From AC-32 sp963736055 (GTDB taxonomy: Bacteria > Actinomycetota > Thermoleophilia > Gaiellales > Gaiellaceae), in contig CAVTNM010000001.1 of NCBI GenBank assembly GCA_963736055.1, positions 62,001 through 126,000 of the forward strand: DNA of 64,000 nucleotides, read 5' to 3'. Below, piece after piece: positions 45,542 to 54,872 of the stretch. The notes under the pieces are model-generated. The model was not told the origin of the DNA and did no database searches. It was given only the letters and a program-made list of their open reading frames with translations. The stretch's first letter is position 1. Each line of letters begins with the position of its first letter. The translations under genes were made by a program, and so were the position numbers.

Positions 45542-46326
45542 GCGAGGAGGCCAACGGCGACCTGCTCGTCGCCGCGGAGGTGAGGAAGGAGTTCGGCGGC
45601 CTGCTCGCCATCAACGACCTCGACTTCACCATCCCGCAGCGCTCGATCGTGAGCCTGATCGGCCCCAACGGCGCCGGCAAGACGACGTTCTTCAACACGC
45701 TCACCGGGCTCTACAAGACCACCTCCGGGCAGATCCTCTTCGACGGCCGCGACGTGACGGACAAGCCGCCGCACGCGATCGTGAAGGCGGGCGTCGGCCG
45801 CACGTTCCAGAACATCCGTCTCTTCCCGCAGATGACGGCCCTCGAGAACGTGCTCGTGGGCATGCACTCGCGCCTCAAGGGCGGCATCCTCGGCTCGATC
45901 ATCGGGACGCCGGGAGTTCGCCGAGAGGAGCGGGAGGCGCGCGAGAAGGCGCGGGAGCTGCTGAGCTTCTCCGGTCTCGCGGGGGTCGACGACGAGCTCG
46001 CAGAGAGCCTCGCCTACGGCGACCAGCGGCGGCTCGAGGTGGCACGCGCGCTTGCCACCGAGCCGAAGCTGCTGCTGCTCGACGAGCCCACGGCCGGGAT
46101 GAACCCGCAGGAGACCGTGACCTTCATGAACTTCGTCTCGACGCTGCGGGAGCACCGGCCGCTCGCGATCCTCCTGATCGAGCACGACATGAAGGTCGTG
46201 ATGGGCGTCTCCGAGCGCGTGACCGTGCTCGACTACGGCGAGAAGATCGCCGAGGGCACGCCCCAGGAGGTCCAGAAGGACGAGCGCGTGATCGAGGCCT
46301 ACCTGGGGAAGGGAGCGACCGGATGA
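45538..46326 (+). CDS. livG: Branched-chain-amino-acid-type ABC importer, ATPase (second system)
   Basis: A 262-residue LivG: Walker A GPNGAGKT, FQNIRLFPQMTALENVL, an insertion (GGILGSIIGTPGVRREERE) typical of LivG, signature LAYGDQRRLEVARAL, Walker B LLLLDEPTAGMNP and IEHDMKVVMGVSERV. ATGA overlaps join it to both livM and livF. Confidence 0.94.
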   Translation: MSEEANGDLLVAAEVRKEFGGLLAINDLDFTIPQRSIVSLIGPNGAGKTTFFNTLTGLYKTTSGQILFDGRDVTDKPPHAIVKAGVGRTFQNIRLFPQMTALENVLVGMHSRLKGGILGSIIGTPGVRREEREAREKARELLSFSGLAGVDDELAESLAYGDQRRLEVARALATEPKLLLLDEPTAGMNPQETVTFMNFVSTLREHRPLAILLIEHDMKVVMGVSERVTVLDYGEKIAEGTPQEVQKDERVIEAYLGKGATG

Positions 46327-47066
46327 GCGAGGCGCAGGTCGACGGCCGCGGCGAGGTCATTCTCCGGCTGGAGGACGTTCACACCTTCTACGGCACGATC
46401 GAGGCACTGAAGGGGATCACGCTCGAGGTTCGCAACGGCGAGATCGTGACGCTGATCGGCGCCAACGGGGCAGGCAAGTCGACCACTCTGCGCTCGATCA
46501 ACGGGCTCAACCAGCCGCGTGACGGGAAGATCATCTTCCGGGGCAAGGACATCACGCGGAGACCGCCGCACGAGATCGTCGGAATGGGCATCTCGCAATC
46601 GCCGGAAGGGAGGCGCCTCTTCCCGCACATGAGCGTGCTGGAGAACCTCGAGATGGGAGCGTTCCAGCGCAACGACCGCGCGACGATCCGCGAGGACCTC
46701 GAGCGGGTCAACTCGCTCTTTCCGCGCCTCGCCGAGCGCAAGAGCCAGAAGGCGGGCACGCTCTCGGGCGGCGAGCAGCAGATGTGCGCGATCGGCCGCG
46801 CGCTGATGGCCCGCCCGACGCTGCTGATGCTCGACGAGCCGTCGATGGGCCTCGCGCCGATCTTCGTCGAGAAGATCTTCGAGATCATCGGCGAGATCAA
46901 CGAGCAGGGGACGACCATCCTGCTCGTCGAGCAGAACGCGCTCATGGCGCTGGACGCGGCGCAGCGCGGCTACGTGCTCGAGACGGGCCGGGTTGCCCTT
47001 GCCGACGACGCGAAGAACCTGCGCGAGAACGAGCAGGTCCGCAAGACGTACCTCGGCGAGACTTAG
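46323..47066 (+). CDS. livF: Branched-chain-amino-acid-type ABC importer, ATPase (second system)
   Basis: A 247-residue LivF: Walker A GANGAGKS, QSPEGRRLFPHMSVLENL, signature LSGGEQQMCAIGRAL, Walker B LLMLDEPSMGLAP and LVEQNALMALDAAQRGYVLE. Last gene of the second system; a hairpin follows 9 nt after its stop. Confidence 0.94.
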   Translation: MSEAQVDGRGEVILRLEDVHTFYGTIEALKGITLEVRNGEIVTLIGANGAGKSTTLRSINGLNQPRDGKIIFRGKDITRRPPHEIVGMGISQSPEGRRLFPHMSVLENLEMGAFQRNDRATIREDLERVNSLFPRLAERKSQKAGTLSGGEQQMCAIGRALMARPTLLMLDEPSMGLAPIFVEKIFEIIGEINEQGTTILLVEQNALMALDAAQRGYVLETGRVALADDAKNLRENEQVRKTYLGET

Positions 47067-47074
47067 GCTGCGCT

Positions 47075-47110
47075 CCTAGCTCCCGTTTTCGATACGGAGC
47101 GGGAACTAGG
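47075..47110. terminator. Hairpin after livF2
   Basis: CCTAGCTCCCG (47075-47085) pairs with CGGGAACTAGG (47100-47110) with one mismatch; TTTT is in the loop, not after the stem. It separates livF2 from the convergent LarA-like gene and may act on both strands. Confidence 0.5.
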
Positions 47111-47130
47111 GCGTCGCTTGCGATGCCCGT

Positions 47131-48687
47131 TCAGGACGTGCGGGCTTCGCCCGGACGTCCGTCTGAACCGACCGGTCGACCCGACTCGGTAACACGCAAC
47201 GGAAAGTAAGGCGGCGAGAGCAGGTAGCCGACGCGGGCGTCGGAGCCGTGCCGTCCCTCCACCATCTCGAGCGCCGCGCCGACGCCGCGCACGGGAACGA
47301 AGCCGAGCTGGCGGGCGGCGACCGCGTCGCGGCAGCCGGCCACGAGCACCGACCCGACGCGCCCGAGCGCCGGAGCGCAGCCGGCCCAGTCCGCGAACGG
47401 GAGCACGGGGTGGCACGAGCGGCCGGCGCGGTACGCGGCCAGCGCGCGCTCGTCGGCCGCAGCCTCCTGCTCGGCGTCGGACAGTTCCTCCTGCTCCCGC
47501 CCGAAGCGGGCCGCCTGGAACATGGCGCGGTACGGCTGCTGGGTCGGGTGGGAGAAATGGCGGTGAAACCGGTGCAGGAGGATCACCGTTCCCCCTTCGG
47601 CGATGGGGAAGGAGTCGCGCCAGAGCCGGAGTGCCAGGCCGAGGCCGAGGTACGCGGCCAGCAGCGGGTTCGGCCGCTCGCGTGGGAAGTGCGGCGTCGT
47701 GCGCGGGATCCCGATCACGATCGCGTCGAGCGGGCCCTCGAGCGTGGCCGAGCGCGCCTCGACCGCTCGCAACAGGGCCTCCGCATGCGCGACGGAGGGT
47801 GGCCCGGCGTAGGCCGCTGCGGCCGTCAGCTCGCAGCGAATCGACCTGAGCGCCTTGTCGCGGGCGAAAGCGGGCAGCAGCGCAAGGCTCCGCCGGACCG
47901 GAGAGCGGGCGATGCGCTCGAGCGCATCGGCGTCGTAGGGGTAGCCGCGGGCCGCGCCGGTCAGCCGCGGCTGGTTGAGCACCAGCGAGGCGCCGATCAC
48001 CGGGACGCGGTCGGAGAGCCGGCGCTCGAGTTGCACGCCCAACCGCCAGCCCTGCGAGGCGCCGGTCTCGAGGAGGGAGTACGCGTCGGCCGCGCGCAGC
48101 GATTCCGGCCCGGTCGCTCCGAGCAGCGTCGCCGGGCCGCCGTGGAGGACCGTCTCCGCGGCGCTCACGGTCAGGACGAGATCGGTGTCGACCAGAGCGC
48201 GGTTCGCCCGGAGCGGGATGTTGCCCGGCACGCCCAGGTCGACGAGCCCGGGATCCTCGGCGTCGTGGATCTCGACCGTCCCGCGGAACCGGCGCGCGAA
48301 CCCCGCCGAGACGACGCCGAGGCGCTCGAGGTCGCGGCGGTTCGGCCGGCGGGTGAGTCCCGACGCGACGAGCAGCGTCTGCCTCTCCGTCGGGATGCCG
48401 GACCGCTCGAGCTCGGCCGAGGCCGCGGCGAGCGCGACCTGCCGCGGATCGTGCAGGGCTCCGGGTAGCGGCAGCGTCGGCGGCTCGACGACGAGCGTCG
48501 CCCGGCCGCCCCGCGTGACGAGCGCCTCGAGCGGCTCACCCGCAAGCGGAAAGCGCAGCGCGTCGCGCATCGCCGCCTGCATGTCGACCACCTGCTCTCC
48601 GGGAGGGGGCGGCCTGATCACGATCGAGTCGTCGGGCGCGTCCACGACCGCGACGCGCGTCCCGAACAGCAGTGGCAGCCGTGTCAC
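47131..48687 (-). CDS. LarA-like (nickel-pincer lactate racemase family) protein
   Basis: A 518-residue protein with an N-terminal LarA/DUF2088-like domain (about 50-210: GGRATLVVEPPTLPLP, TERQTLLVASGLTRRPNRRDLERLG, VPGNIPLRANRALVDTDLVLTV) and a longer C-terminal part. LarA enzymes use a nickel-pincer nucleotide for 2-hydroxyacid racemisation or epimerisation; no larB/C/E maturation gene is nearby and the pincer lysine was not located, so activity is uncertain. GTG start directly abuts the stop of the upstream GNAT gene. Confidence 0.72.
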   Translation of the reverse strand: MTRLPLLFGTRVAVVDAPDDSIVIRPPPPGEQVVDMQAAMRDALRFPLAGEPLEALVTRGGRATLVVEPPTLPLPGALHDPRQVALAAASAELERSGIPTERQTLLVASGLTRRPNRRDLERLGVVSAGFARRFRGTVEIHDAEDPGLVDLGVPGNIPLRANRALVDTDLVLTVSAAETVLHGGPATLLGATGPESLRAADAYSLLETGASQGWRLGVQLERRLSDRVPVIGASLVLNQPRLTGAARGYPYDADALERIARSPVRRSLALLPAFARDKALRSIRCELTAAAAYAGPPSVAHAEALLRAVEARSATLEGPLDAIVIGIPRTTPHFPRERPNPLLAAYLGLGLALRLWRDSFPIAEGGTVILLHRFHRHFSHPTQQPYRAMFQAARFGREQEELSDAEQEAAADERALAAYRAGRSCHPVLPFADWAGCAPALGRVGSVLVAGCRDAVAARQLGFVPVRGVGAALEMVEGRHGSDARVGYLLSPPYFPLRVTESGRPVGSDGRPGEARTS

Positions 48688-49653
48688 CTAGGGGATTGAC
48701 CTGTACAGCCGCAGGAAGACGGGTCGGAAGCCCCGCTTCGGCCAGAAGCGGGACGAGAGCAGGTTCGTCACGCGCCAGTCGGTCACCATCACCTCGTAGC
48801 CGTGCTCGGCTGCCCAGTTGAAGGACGCGTCGGTCAGCGCGAGGCCGAGCCCGGAGCCCTGCGCCTCGGGCAGCGTCGCCGCGAACCCGATGAACGCGGC
48901 GCGCTCGGGCCGTCCCAGGCCCTTGTGCATCCTCGAGACCTCCAGCGGCATCACCGACCAGACGGCCAGCGGCTTCCCGTTCCGGTAGGCGACGAGCACC
49001 TCCTCCTCGTCCCCCGCGAGGGTGTCCACCCATTCCTTGCGCAGCTCCTCGCGCGACGGCTGGCCGATGTCGGAGAAGACGGGCGAGCGTCCCTGGTGGG
49101 CCGGAAGCGTGAGGTCGACCTCGATCAACTCCTCGATCTCGTCGGTGGCCGGAGTGCGGATCTCGACGCCGTCGGGAAGGACGACCTCCCGCCTTGCGAC
49201 CTCCTGGAGCCCATGTGCGTGCTGCTGGCCGAAGCCGACCCGGTACCACGCCTCGACGAGCGCGGGGTCGCCGGCGGGGACGAGCGCGTACTGGCGCCTG
49301 CGTCCGTCCTCGACCCAGCGTTCGGCCGCGGCGGCGTACAGGTCGCGCAGGTCCTCGGGCTCTTCGACCGCGTGGCCCGCAAGCCCGACCCAGACGTTCT
49401 GGCCCCAGATCTTCGCGTCCAGCGGGGCGCCGATCAGGTAGCCGACGACCCGCCCATCCCTGATCGCGGCTGCCCCCGTCGCGCTCTCCGCGTGCCACGC
49501 CTGCTCCACCTCCGCCGACGCGGCCACCGGGTTCTCGTAGCGCTCGGGAAGCGCAGGCTCGGCCTCGCGCTGGCGCGCGTGGCGGGCGGCGAGGAGCCGC
49601 CCGGCGTCGTCCAGATGCTCGTCGGAAAAGGGGACTACTTCGAGGCGCGCCAC
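48688..49653 (-). CDS. Two-domain GNAT acetyltransferase
   Basis: A 321-residue protein with two GNAT-like halves: N-terminal (about 1-150, RLEVVPFSDEHLDDAGRLLAARH) and C-terminal (about 160-310) with the acetyl-CoA loop QGSGLGLALTDASFNW and SRFWPKRGFRPVFLRLYR. The C-terminal half carries the better motif. The function of this double family is not known. GTG start at 49653, 19 bp from the divergent polA start; it forms a unit with the LarA-like gene. Confidence 0.8.
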   Translation of the reverse strand: MARLEVVPFSDEHLDDAGRLLAARHARQREAEPALPERYENPVAASAEVEQAWHAESATGAAAIRDGRVVGYLIGAPLDAKIWGQNVWVGLAGHAVEEPEDLRDLYAAAAERWVEDGRRRQYALVPAGDPALVEAWYRVGFGQQHAHGLQEVARREVVLPDGVEIRTPATDEIEELIEVDLTLPAHQGRSPVFSDIGQPSREELRKEWVDTLAGDEEEVLVAYRNGKPLAVWSVMPLEVSRMHKGLGRPERAAFIGFAATLPEAQGSGLGLALTDASFNWAAEHGYEVMVTDWRVTNLLSSRFWPKRGFRPVFLRLYRSIP

Positions 49654-49672
49654 GGGACGTAGACTCGCAGAG

Positions 49673-52234
49673 ATGTCTCCGAAGACGCTGACGGGAGACG
49701 AGCTTCAGCTCGACGATGCGCCGGTCCGCGATTCCGAGCTCTTCCTCGTCGACGGAAACAACCTCGCCTACCGGGCGTTCTACGCGCTGCCCGAGGAGCT
49801 CGCGACGAGCGAGGGCTTCTCCACGAACGCTCTGCTGGGCTTCGCCAACATGCTCTTCAAGCTCCTTGCCGACTACCGGCCGAAGGGCGTAGCCGTCGCC
49901 TGGGACACGCGCCCGGTGCACCGCACGGAGGCACTCGAGACCTACAAGAGCGAGCGCAAGCCGATGCCGGACCTGCTCCGCGAGCAGTTCCCCTTCTTCC
50001 GGCCGATCGTCGAGGCGTTCGGGTACCGGAACCTCGAGTTCGAGGGCTGGGAGGCGGACGACGTGATCGCAACGCTGGCGCACCGGGCCGACCAGGCGGG
50101 CGTCAAGACCACCGTCGTCTCGACCGACCGCGATGCCTTCCAGCTCGTGAGCGACAACGTCGCGCTGATGATGACGCCGCGTGGGGTCTCTGACGTGCAC
50201 GTCTACACGCCGGAGCGGGTCGAGCTGCGGCTCGGGATCAAGCCCGAGCAGGTGCCGGACTTCATCGGGCTCAAGGGCGACACCTCCGACAACATCCCCG
50301 GCGTCCCGGGGATCGGAGACAAGACGGCAGGCCAGCTGATCGCCCAGTACGGCTCGCTCGAGTCCGTGCTCGAGCACGTGGACGAGCTGTCGCCGGCCCG
50401 GTCGAGGTCGATCCGCGAGCATGCCGAGCAGGCGCGGGCGGCGAAGGAGCTGGCGACGATGCGGCGCGACCTCGAGCTCGACTGCGACCCCGCCGAGCTC
50501 GTGCTCTCCCCGCCGGACCGCTCGCAGCTGAAGGAGATGTTCAGGCGGTTCGAGTTCCGCAATCTCCTGAACCGGGTCGACGAGCTCGACGAAGCGCTCC
50601 CCGCAGCGGCCATCACCGCCACCGGGGTCGAGGTCCCCTGGCGGGAGGAACCAAGTAACAGTCTGTTACAAGGTGACGGGGTCGTCGCGGTCTCCGGCGA
50701 CGACGGGCGCATCGCGGCCGCGGCCGGGGAGGAGGTCGTCGTCTCGCCCAGGCCGGCGCGGCTCGACGGGCGGCTCGTCGCGCACGACGCGAAGGCCATC
50801 CGTGTCGAGGCGGTCGACGACACGATGATTCTCGCCTACCTGATCGAGCCCGGCCGCGCCGAGTACGAGCTCGACGATCTGGCCGCCGAGTACGGCGTCG
50901 AGCTCATGCCCGTCCCTGACGCCGAGGAGGAGACCGCGGCGCTGGTTCGCCACGCGGCGGCCACCCTTCGTCTCCGGGAGCCACTCCTGGAGCGCGTCCG
51001 CGAGCGCGGCGCCGAGCCGCTGTACCGGGAGATCGAGCTCCCGCTCACCGAGGTGCTGGCCGCAATGGAGGCGGCGGGCGTCAAGGTCGACACGTACCGC
51101 ATGGGGGAGATCACCGCCCGCCTCGCCGACCGCGTCGAGGAGCTCGAGGCCAAGGCGTACGAGCTGGCGGGGGAGGAGTTCATGATCGGCTCGACCCAGC
51201 AGGTGGCGCGAGTCCTGTTCGAGACGCTCGGCCTGACCCCGGGCCGCAAGGGCAAGACCGGCTACTCGACCGACACGCGAGTGCTGCGCTCGATCCGCTC
51301 CGAGCACGAGATCGTCCCGGTGATCGAGGAATGGCGGGAGTACTCCAAGCTGCTGAACACCTACCTCGGCCCGCTCCCGGAGCTGATCTCGCCCGAGGAC
51401 GGGCGCCTCCACACCACCTTCAACCAGACGGTCGCGGCGACCGGCCGGCTCTCGACGACGAGCCCGAACCTTCAGGCGATCCCGATCCGGACCGAGCTCG
51501 GCCGCGAGATCCGCTCGGCCTTTGTCGCCGAGGCGGGTCACAAGCTCCTCTCGGCCGACTACTCGCAGGTCGAGTTGCGCATCCTCGCGCACGTCTCGGC
51601 GGAACCGAAGCTGAAGGAGGCCTTCGACCGCGGGGAGGACATCCACACCGCCACCGCCGCCGAGGTGCTCGGCAAGGATCCCGCCTCGCTGACGAAGGAC
51701 GAGCGCAACGTCGCCAAGATGGTCAACTTCGGGATCATCTATGGCATCTCATCGTTCGGGCTCTCGGAGAACCTCGAGATCCCGCGCGAGGAAGCGCAGG
51801 CCTACATCGACGCCTACCTGGCCCGCTTCCCCCACGTGCAGGACTTCATCCAGCGCACGATCGAGCAGGCTGCGCGCGACGGCTATGTCACGACGCTCTT
51901 CGGCCGGCGCCGGCCGGTGCCCGAGATCCGGGCCTCGAACCGCCAGACGCGTTCGCTCGGGGAGCGGCTCGCGGTCAACTCGGTCATGCAGGGAACCGCG
52001 GCCGACGTGATCAAGAAGGCGATGGTCGCGATCCACCGGCGGCTCCGCGAGGAGGGCAGGGCGGCGCGGCTCGTGCTGCAGGTTCACGACGAGCTCCTGC
52101 TCGAGGTTCCCGAGGCCGAGGTCTCGGCCGCAAAGGAGCTCGTCCGCGAGGAGATGGCCAACGCGTTCCCTCTCGACCCTCCGCTCGGGGTCGACATCGG
52201 CACCGGCGACGACTGGAACGACGCGAAGCGCTGA
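49673..52234 (+). CDS. polA: DNA polymerase I
   Basis: An 853-residue Pol I: 5' nuclease domain (LFLVDGNNLAYRAFYAL, GWEADDVIATLAHRADQ, GLKGDTSDNIPGVPGIGDKTA), a shortened exonuclease-like domain without the catalytic D-x-E, and the polymerase with motif A SADYSQVELRILAH (about 629), motif B RNVAKMVNFGIIYGIS and motif C VHDELLLEVP. A palindromic repeat is built into the linker near residue 328. TAGACT (49660-49665) ends 7 nt before the ATG: leaderless. Confidence 0.95.
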   Translation: MSPKTLTGDELQLDDAPVRDSELFLVDGNNLAYRAFYALPEELATSEGFSTNALLGFANMLFKLLADYRPKGVAVAWDTRPVHRTEALETYKSERKPMPDLLREQFPFFRPIVEAFGYRNLEFEGWEADDVIATLAHRADQAGVKTTVVSTDRDAFQLVSDNVALMMTPRGVSDVHVYTPERVELRLGIKPEQVPDFIGLKGDTSDNIPGVPGIGDKTAGQLIAQYGSLESVLEHVDELSPARSRSIREHAEQARAAKELATMRRDLELDCDPAELVLSPPDRSQLKEMFRRFEFRNLLNRVDELDEALPAAAITATGVEVPWREEPSNSLLQGDGVVAVSGDDGRIAAAAGEEVVVSPRPARLDGRLVAHDAKAIRVEAVDDTMILAYLIEPGRAEYELDDLAAEYGVELMPVPDAEEETAALVRHAAATLRLREPLLERVRERGAEPLYREIELPLTEVLAAMEAAGVKVDTYRMGEITARLADRVEELEAKAYELAGEEFMIGSTQQVARVLFETLGLTPGRKGKTGYSTDTRVLRSIRSEHEIVPVIEEWREYSKLLNTYLGPLPELISPEDGRLHTTFNQTVAATGRLSTTSPNLQAIPIRTELGREIRSAFVAEAGHKLLSADYSQVELRILAHVSAEPKLKEAFDRGEDIHTATAAEVLGKDPASLTKDERNVAKMVNFGIIYGISSFGLSENLEIPREEAQAYIDAYLARFPHVQDFIQRTIEQAARDGYVTTLFGRRRPVPEIRASNRQTRSLGERLAVNSVMQGTAADVIKKAMVAIHRRLREEGRAARLVLQVHDELLLEVPEAEVSAAKELVREEMANAFPLDPPLGVDIGTGDDWNDAKR
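50651..50672. repeat. Palindromic repeat GTAACAG-T-CTGTTAC, copy 3, inside polA
   Basis: Core at 50655-50669, sharing 22 contiguous bases with copy 1. It is read in frame as PSNSLLQG between the 5' nuclease and exonuclease-like domains, where length variation should be tolerated. Confidence 0.85.
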
Positions 52235-52252
52235 CCGCGCTAGGCTCCGGCC

Positions 52253-52774
52253 GTGCGGCGGTTGCTGGCATTCGCTCCGATCATCGCGATCGCGGCTGCG
52301 CTGGCAGCTGCCACTTCCAACTCGGCCCCGGCCCTGAAGCCGGTTCAGGTTCACTGCGCGGGAGGGATGGTGTTCGTGTTCTGGCCGAAGGGCCACAAGG
52401 CGATCAGGAGCGCCGACCTCGGCTCGCACCCTGCGCCGCACGTGGACATCTACAAATCCAGCTCGTACAAGGGCTCGAACCTGCTCGGCTTCGTCAACCA
52501 GAAAGGCAAGTCCCGGTTCTCGAGCAAGTGCGACAAGAGCACTGCGTCGCCGGTCTCGGGCGGGGTCCCGCGCAACAAGGTCCTGACGAAGCGCGCAGCG
52601 ATCTCGTGCGCTGATGTCGGCTTCGCCGACGTGCGCGTGACCTCGATCCCGCGTGGGACGCAGGTCGACCTCGGCATTACGGGGATCAAGACGATCCAGG
52701 CGGTGCTCAAGCTGCGCGGCGCGCGCTTCATCTACGACAACGAGTTCTGCCACGTGGCAGCCGTTCCGCACTAG
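52253..52774 (+). CDS. Exported protein of unknown function
   Basis: A 173-residue protein with a signal peptide (RRLLAFAPIIAIAAALAAA, cleavage about 25) and four cysteines in the mature part (VHCAGG, SSKCDK, ISCADV, EFCHVA), which could form two disulfides. Lysine-rich, strand-predicted; no family recognised. GTG start with TAGGCT (52241-52246) 6 nt upstream, so it is transcribed separately from polA. Confidence 0.72.
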   Translation: MRRLLAFAPIIAIAAALAAATSNSAPALKPVQVHCAGGMVFVFWPKGHKAIRSADLGSHPAPHVDIYKSSSYKGSNLLGFVNQKGKSRFSSKCDKSTASPVSGGVPRNKVLTKRAAISCADVGFADVRVTSIPRGTQVDLGITGIKTIQAVLKLRGARFIYDNEFCHVAAVPH

Positions 52775-52830
52775 CCTGGAACGGCTCAGGAAAGCGGTAA
52801 AGCCCCACGGCTATACTGACCGCCTTCTCG

Positions 52831-54273
52831 ATGGCCAGCGAGACAGTGGATAGACCGAGCGAACTCGACGAAGCCGGCGTCTGGACGACGACGGAGGACG
52901 GCGAGCGCGTTCCCGACTACGACGCGACCTTCCCGACGATCAACGAGGGGGAGGTGGTGCACGGCACCGTCGTGCGCGTGGACAAGGACGAGGTGCTCGT
53001 CGACATCGGCTACAAGTCCGAAGGCGTGATCCCGGTTGCGGAGCTGTCGATCCGGCGCTCCGTCAACCCCGCGGACGAGGTCAGCCTCGGCGACGAGATC
53101 GACGCGCTCGTGCTCACCAAGGAGGACGCCGAGGGACGGCTGATCCTCTCGAAGAAGCGCGCGCGCTTCGAGATGGCCTGGAAGGCGATCGAGCAGGCGG
53201 CCGAGTCGGGCGAGCCGGTCGACGGCAGGGTGATCGAGGTCGTCAAGGGCGGCCTGATCCTCGATCTCGGCGTCCGCGGCTTCCTCCCGGCGTCGCTCGT
53301 CGACATCCGCCGGGTGCAGGACCTGGACGAGTTCCTCGGCCAGGAGCTGCGCTGCAAGGTGATCGAGCTCAACCGCTCGCGCAACAACGTCGTGCTCTCG
53401 CGCCGGGCCGTGCTCGAGGACGAGCGCAAGGAGATGCGCCAGGCGATTCTCGACCGGCTCAACCCCGGCGACGTCGTCGACGGCCAGATTTCGAACATCG
53501 TCGACTTCGGCGCCTTCGTCGACCTCGACGGCATGGACGGGCTGATCCACATCTCGGAGCTCTCCTGGAGCCACGTCAACCATCCGTCCGAGGTGCTCGA
53601 GATCGGCCAGGACGTCAAGGTGAAAGTGCTGGACATCGACCGCGAGCGCCAGCGCATCTCGCTCGGGCTCAAGCAGACCCAGTCCGACCCGTGGCAGCAG
53701 GTGCTCGAGACCTACCACGAGGGCGACGAGGTCGAGGGCAAGGTGACGAAGGTGGTCACCTTCGGCGCCTTCGTCGAGATCATGCCCGGGGTCGAGGGGC
53801 TCGTTCACATTTCCGAGCTGGCGCAGCACCATGTCGAGAACCCGCGTGAGGTCGTCTCGCAGGGCGATCTCGTCAAGGCCCGGATCATCGAGGTGGACGC
53901 CGAGCGGCGACGTCTCTCGCTCTCGCTGAAGCGGGTCGAGGGCGGCGGTGTGACAGAGCACGCCGACGACTCCGAGGCTGTGGAGGGCACGCCGAACCTC
54001 GGGCTCTCCGAGGAGGTGTTCCCGGAGGGCGCCGAGCAGCAGACCGAGGTAGCTTCGGAGGTGGAGGTCGCTTCGACTCCCGAGACGCCGCCCGCCGACG
54101 AGACGCCGCCCGTCGACGACGCATCGCCGGCGGCCGAGGCCGTGGAGGCCGAGGCACCCGCGGATGCGCCCGCACCCGAGGAGCCGGAAGCGAGCGTCGA
54201 GGCCGATCAGGTTGCGCCGGAGGAGCCGGGCCCGGGCGACTCCGAGGGCGAGCCCCCCGCCTCTCCCGACTGA
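52831..54273 (+). CDS. rpsA: 30S ribosomal protein S1
   Basis: A 480-residue S1 with four S1/OB repeats (about 35-105, 120-190, 205-275, 290-365), the third and fourth being the canonical GDVVDGQISNIVDFGAFVDL and GDEVEGKVTKVVTFGAFVEI forms, and an acidic Pro/Glu/Ala tail from about 390. Four-domain S1 is usual in Actinobacteria. It feeds structured mRNA to ribosomes, although leaderless mRNAs, frequent here, should not need it. TATACT (52812-52817) lies 13 nt upstream. Confidence 0.94.
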   Translation: MASETVDRPSELDEAGVWTTTEDGERVPDYDATFPTINEGEVVHGTVVRVDKDEVLVDIGYKSEGVIPVAELSIRRSVNPADEVSLGDEIDALVLTKEDAEGRLILSKKRARFEMAWKAIEQAAESGEPVDGRVIEVVKGGLILDLGVRGFLPASLVDIRRVQDLDEFLGQELRCKVIELNRSRNNVVLSRRAVLEDERKEMRQAILDRLNPGDVVDGQISNIVDFGAFVDLDGMDGLIHISELSWSHVNHPSEVLEIGQDVKVKVLDIDRERQRISLGLKQTQSDPWQQVLETYHEGDEVEGKVTKVVTFGAFVEIMPGVEGLVHISELAQHHVENPREVVSQGDLVKARIIEVDAERRRLSLSLKRVEGGGVTEHADDSEAVEGTPNLGLSEEVFPEGAEQQTEVASEVEVASTPETPPADETPPVDDASPAAEAVEAEAPADAPAPEEPEASVEADQVAPEEPGPGDSEGEPPASPD

Positions 54274-54275
54274 CG

Positions 54276-54872
54276 TTGGCGCGACCGATCGCCGTCGCCA
54301 TCACCGGCGGCATCGGAGCGGGCAAGAGCGAGGCGCTCGCCTCGTTCGCGCGCCACGGTGCGGCCGTCGTCTCCAGCGACAAGATCGTCCATCGCCTGCT
54401 GCGTGAGGATCCGGCCGTGGGCAAGGCCCTGGTCGGGCGGTTCGGCGACCGGATCCTGGACGAGGCGGGGCAGATCGACCGCACGGTGATCGGCGAGATC
54501 GTCTTCGCCGACCGCGAGGCTCTCGACTGGCTCGAGGCGCTGCTCCACCCGCTCGTCGTCAAGGAGTACATGGACTGGCGCGAGCAGCTCGCAGAGCTGC
54601 CGAACCCGCCGCCGGTGACGGCGACCGAGGTGCCGCTGCTCTACGAGGTCGGCGGCCAGGACCGATTCGACGTTGTCGTCGTCGTGACCGCCTCGCCGTC
54701 TGTGCGCAGCGGTCGCACCGAAGTGGCCGTCGAGGCCCGAGAGCCACGTCTGCTGCCCGACTCGGTCAAGATCGCGCAGGCCGACTTCGCCTTCGTCAAC
54801 GACGGCTCGCTCGACGAGCTCGACGCCTTCGTAGACGAGGTGATGAGCGAGCTGACCGCGGGCGACGGGTGA
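54276..54872 (+). CDS. coaE: Dephospho-CoA kinase
   Basis: A 198-residue P-loop kinase performing the last step of CoA synthesis: GGIGAGKS at 11-18, SSDKIVHRLL, HPLVVKEYMDW and VPLLYEVGGQDRFD. The lid region (SVRSGRTEVAVEAREPRLLPDSVK) is less conserved than expected, including loss of the usual RLxxRxG string, but the length is normal. TTG start 2 bp after rpsA; the rpsA-coaE order is common in Actinobacteria. Confidence 0.9.
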   Translation: MARPIAVAITGGIGAGKSEALASFARHGAAVVSSDKIVHRLLREDPAVGKALVGRFGDRILDEAGQIDRTVIGEIVFADREALDWLEALLHPLVVKEYMDWREQLAELPNPPPVTATEVPLLYEVGGQDRFDVVVVVTASPSVRSGRTEVAVEAREPRLLPDSVKIAQADFAFVNDGSLDELDAFVDEVMSELTAGDG

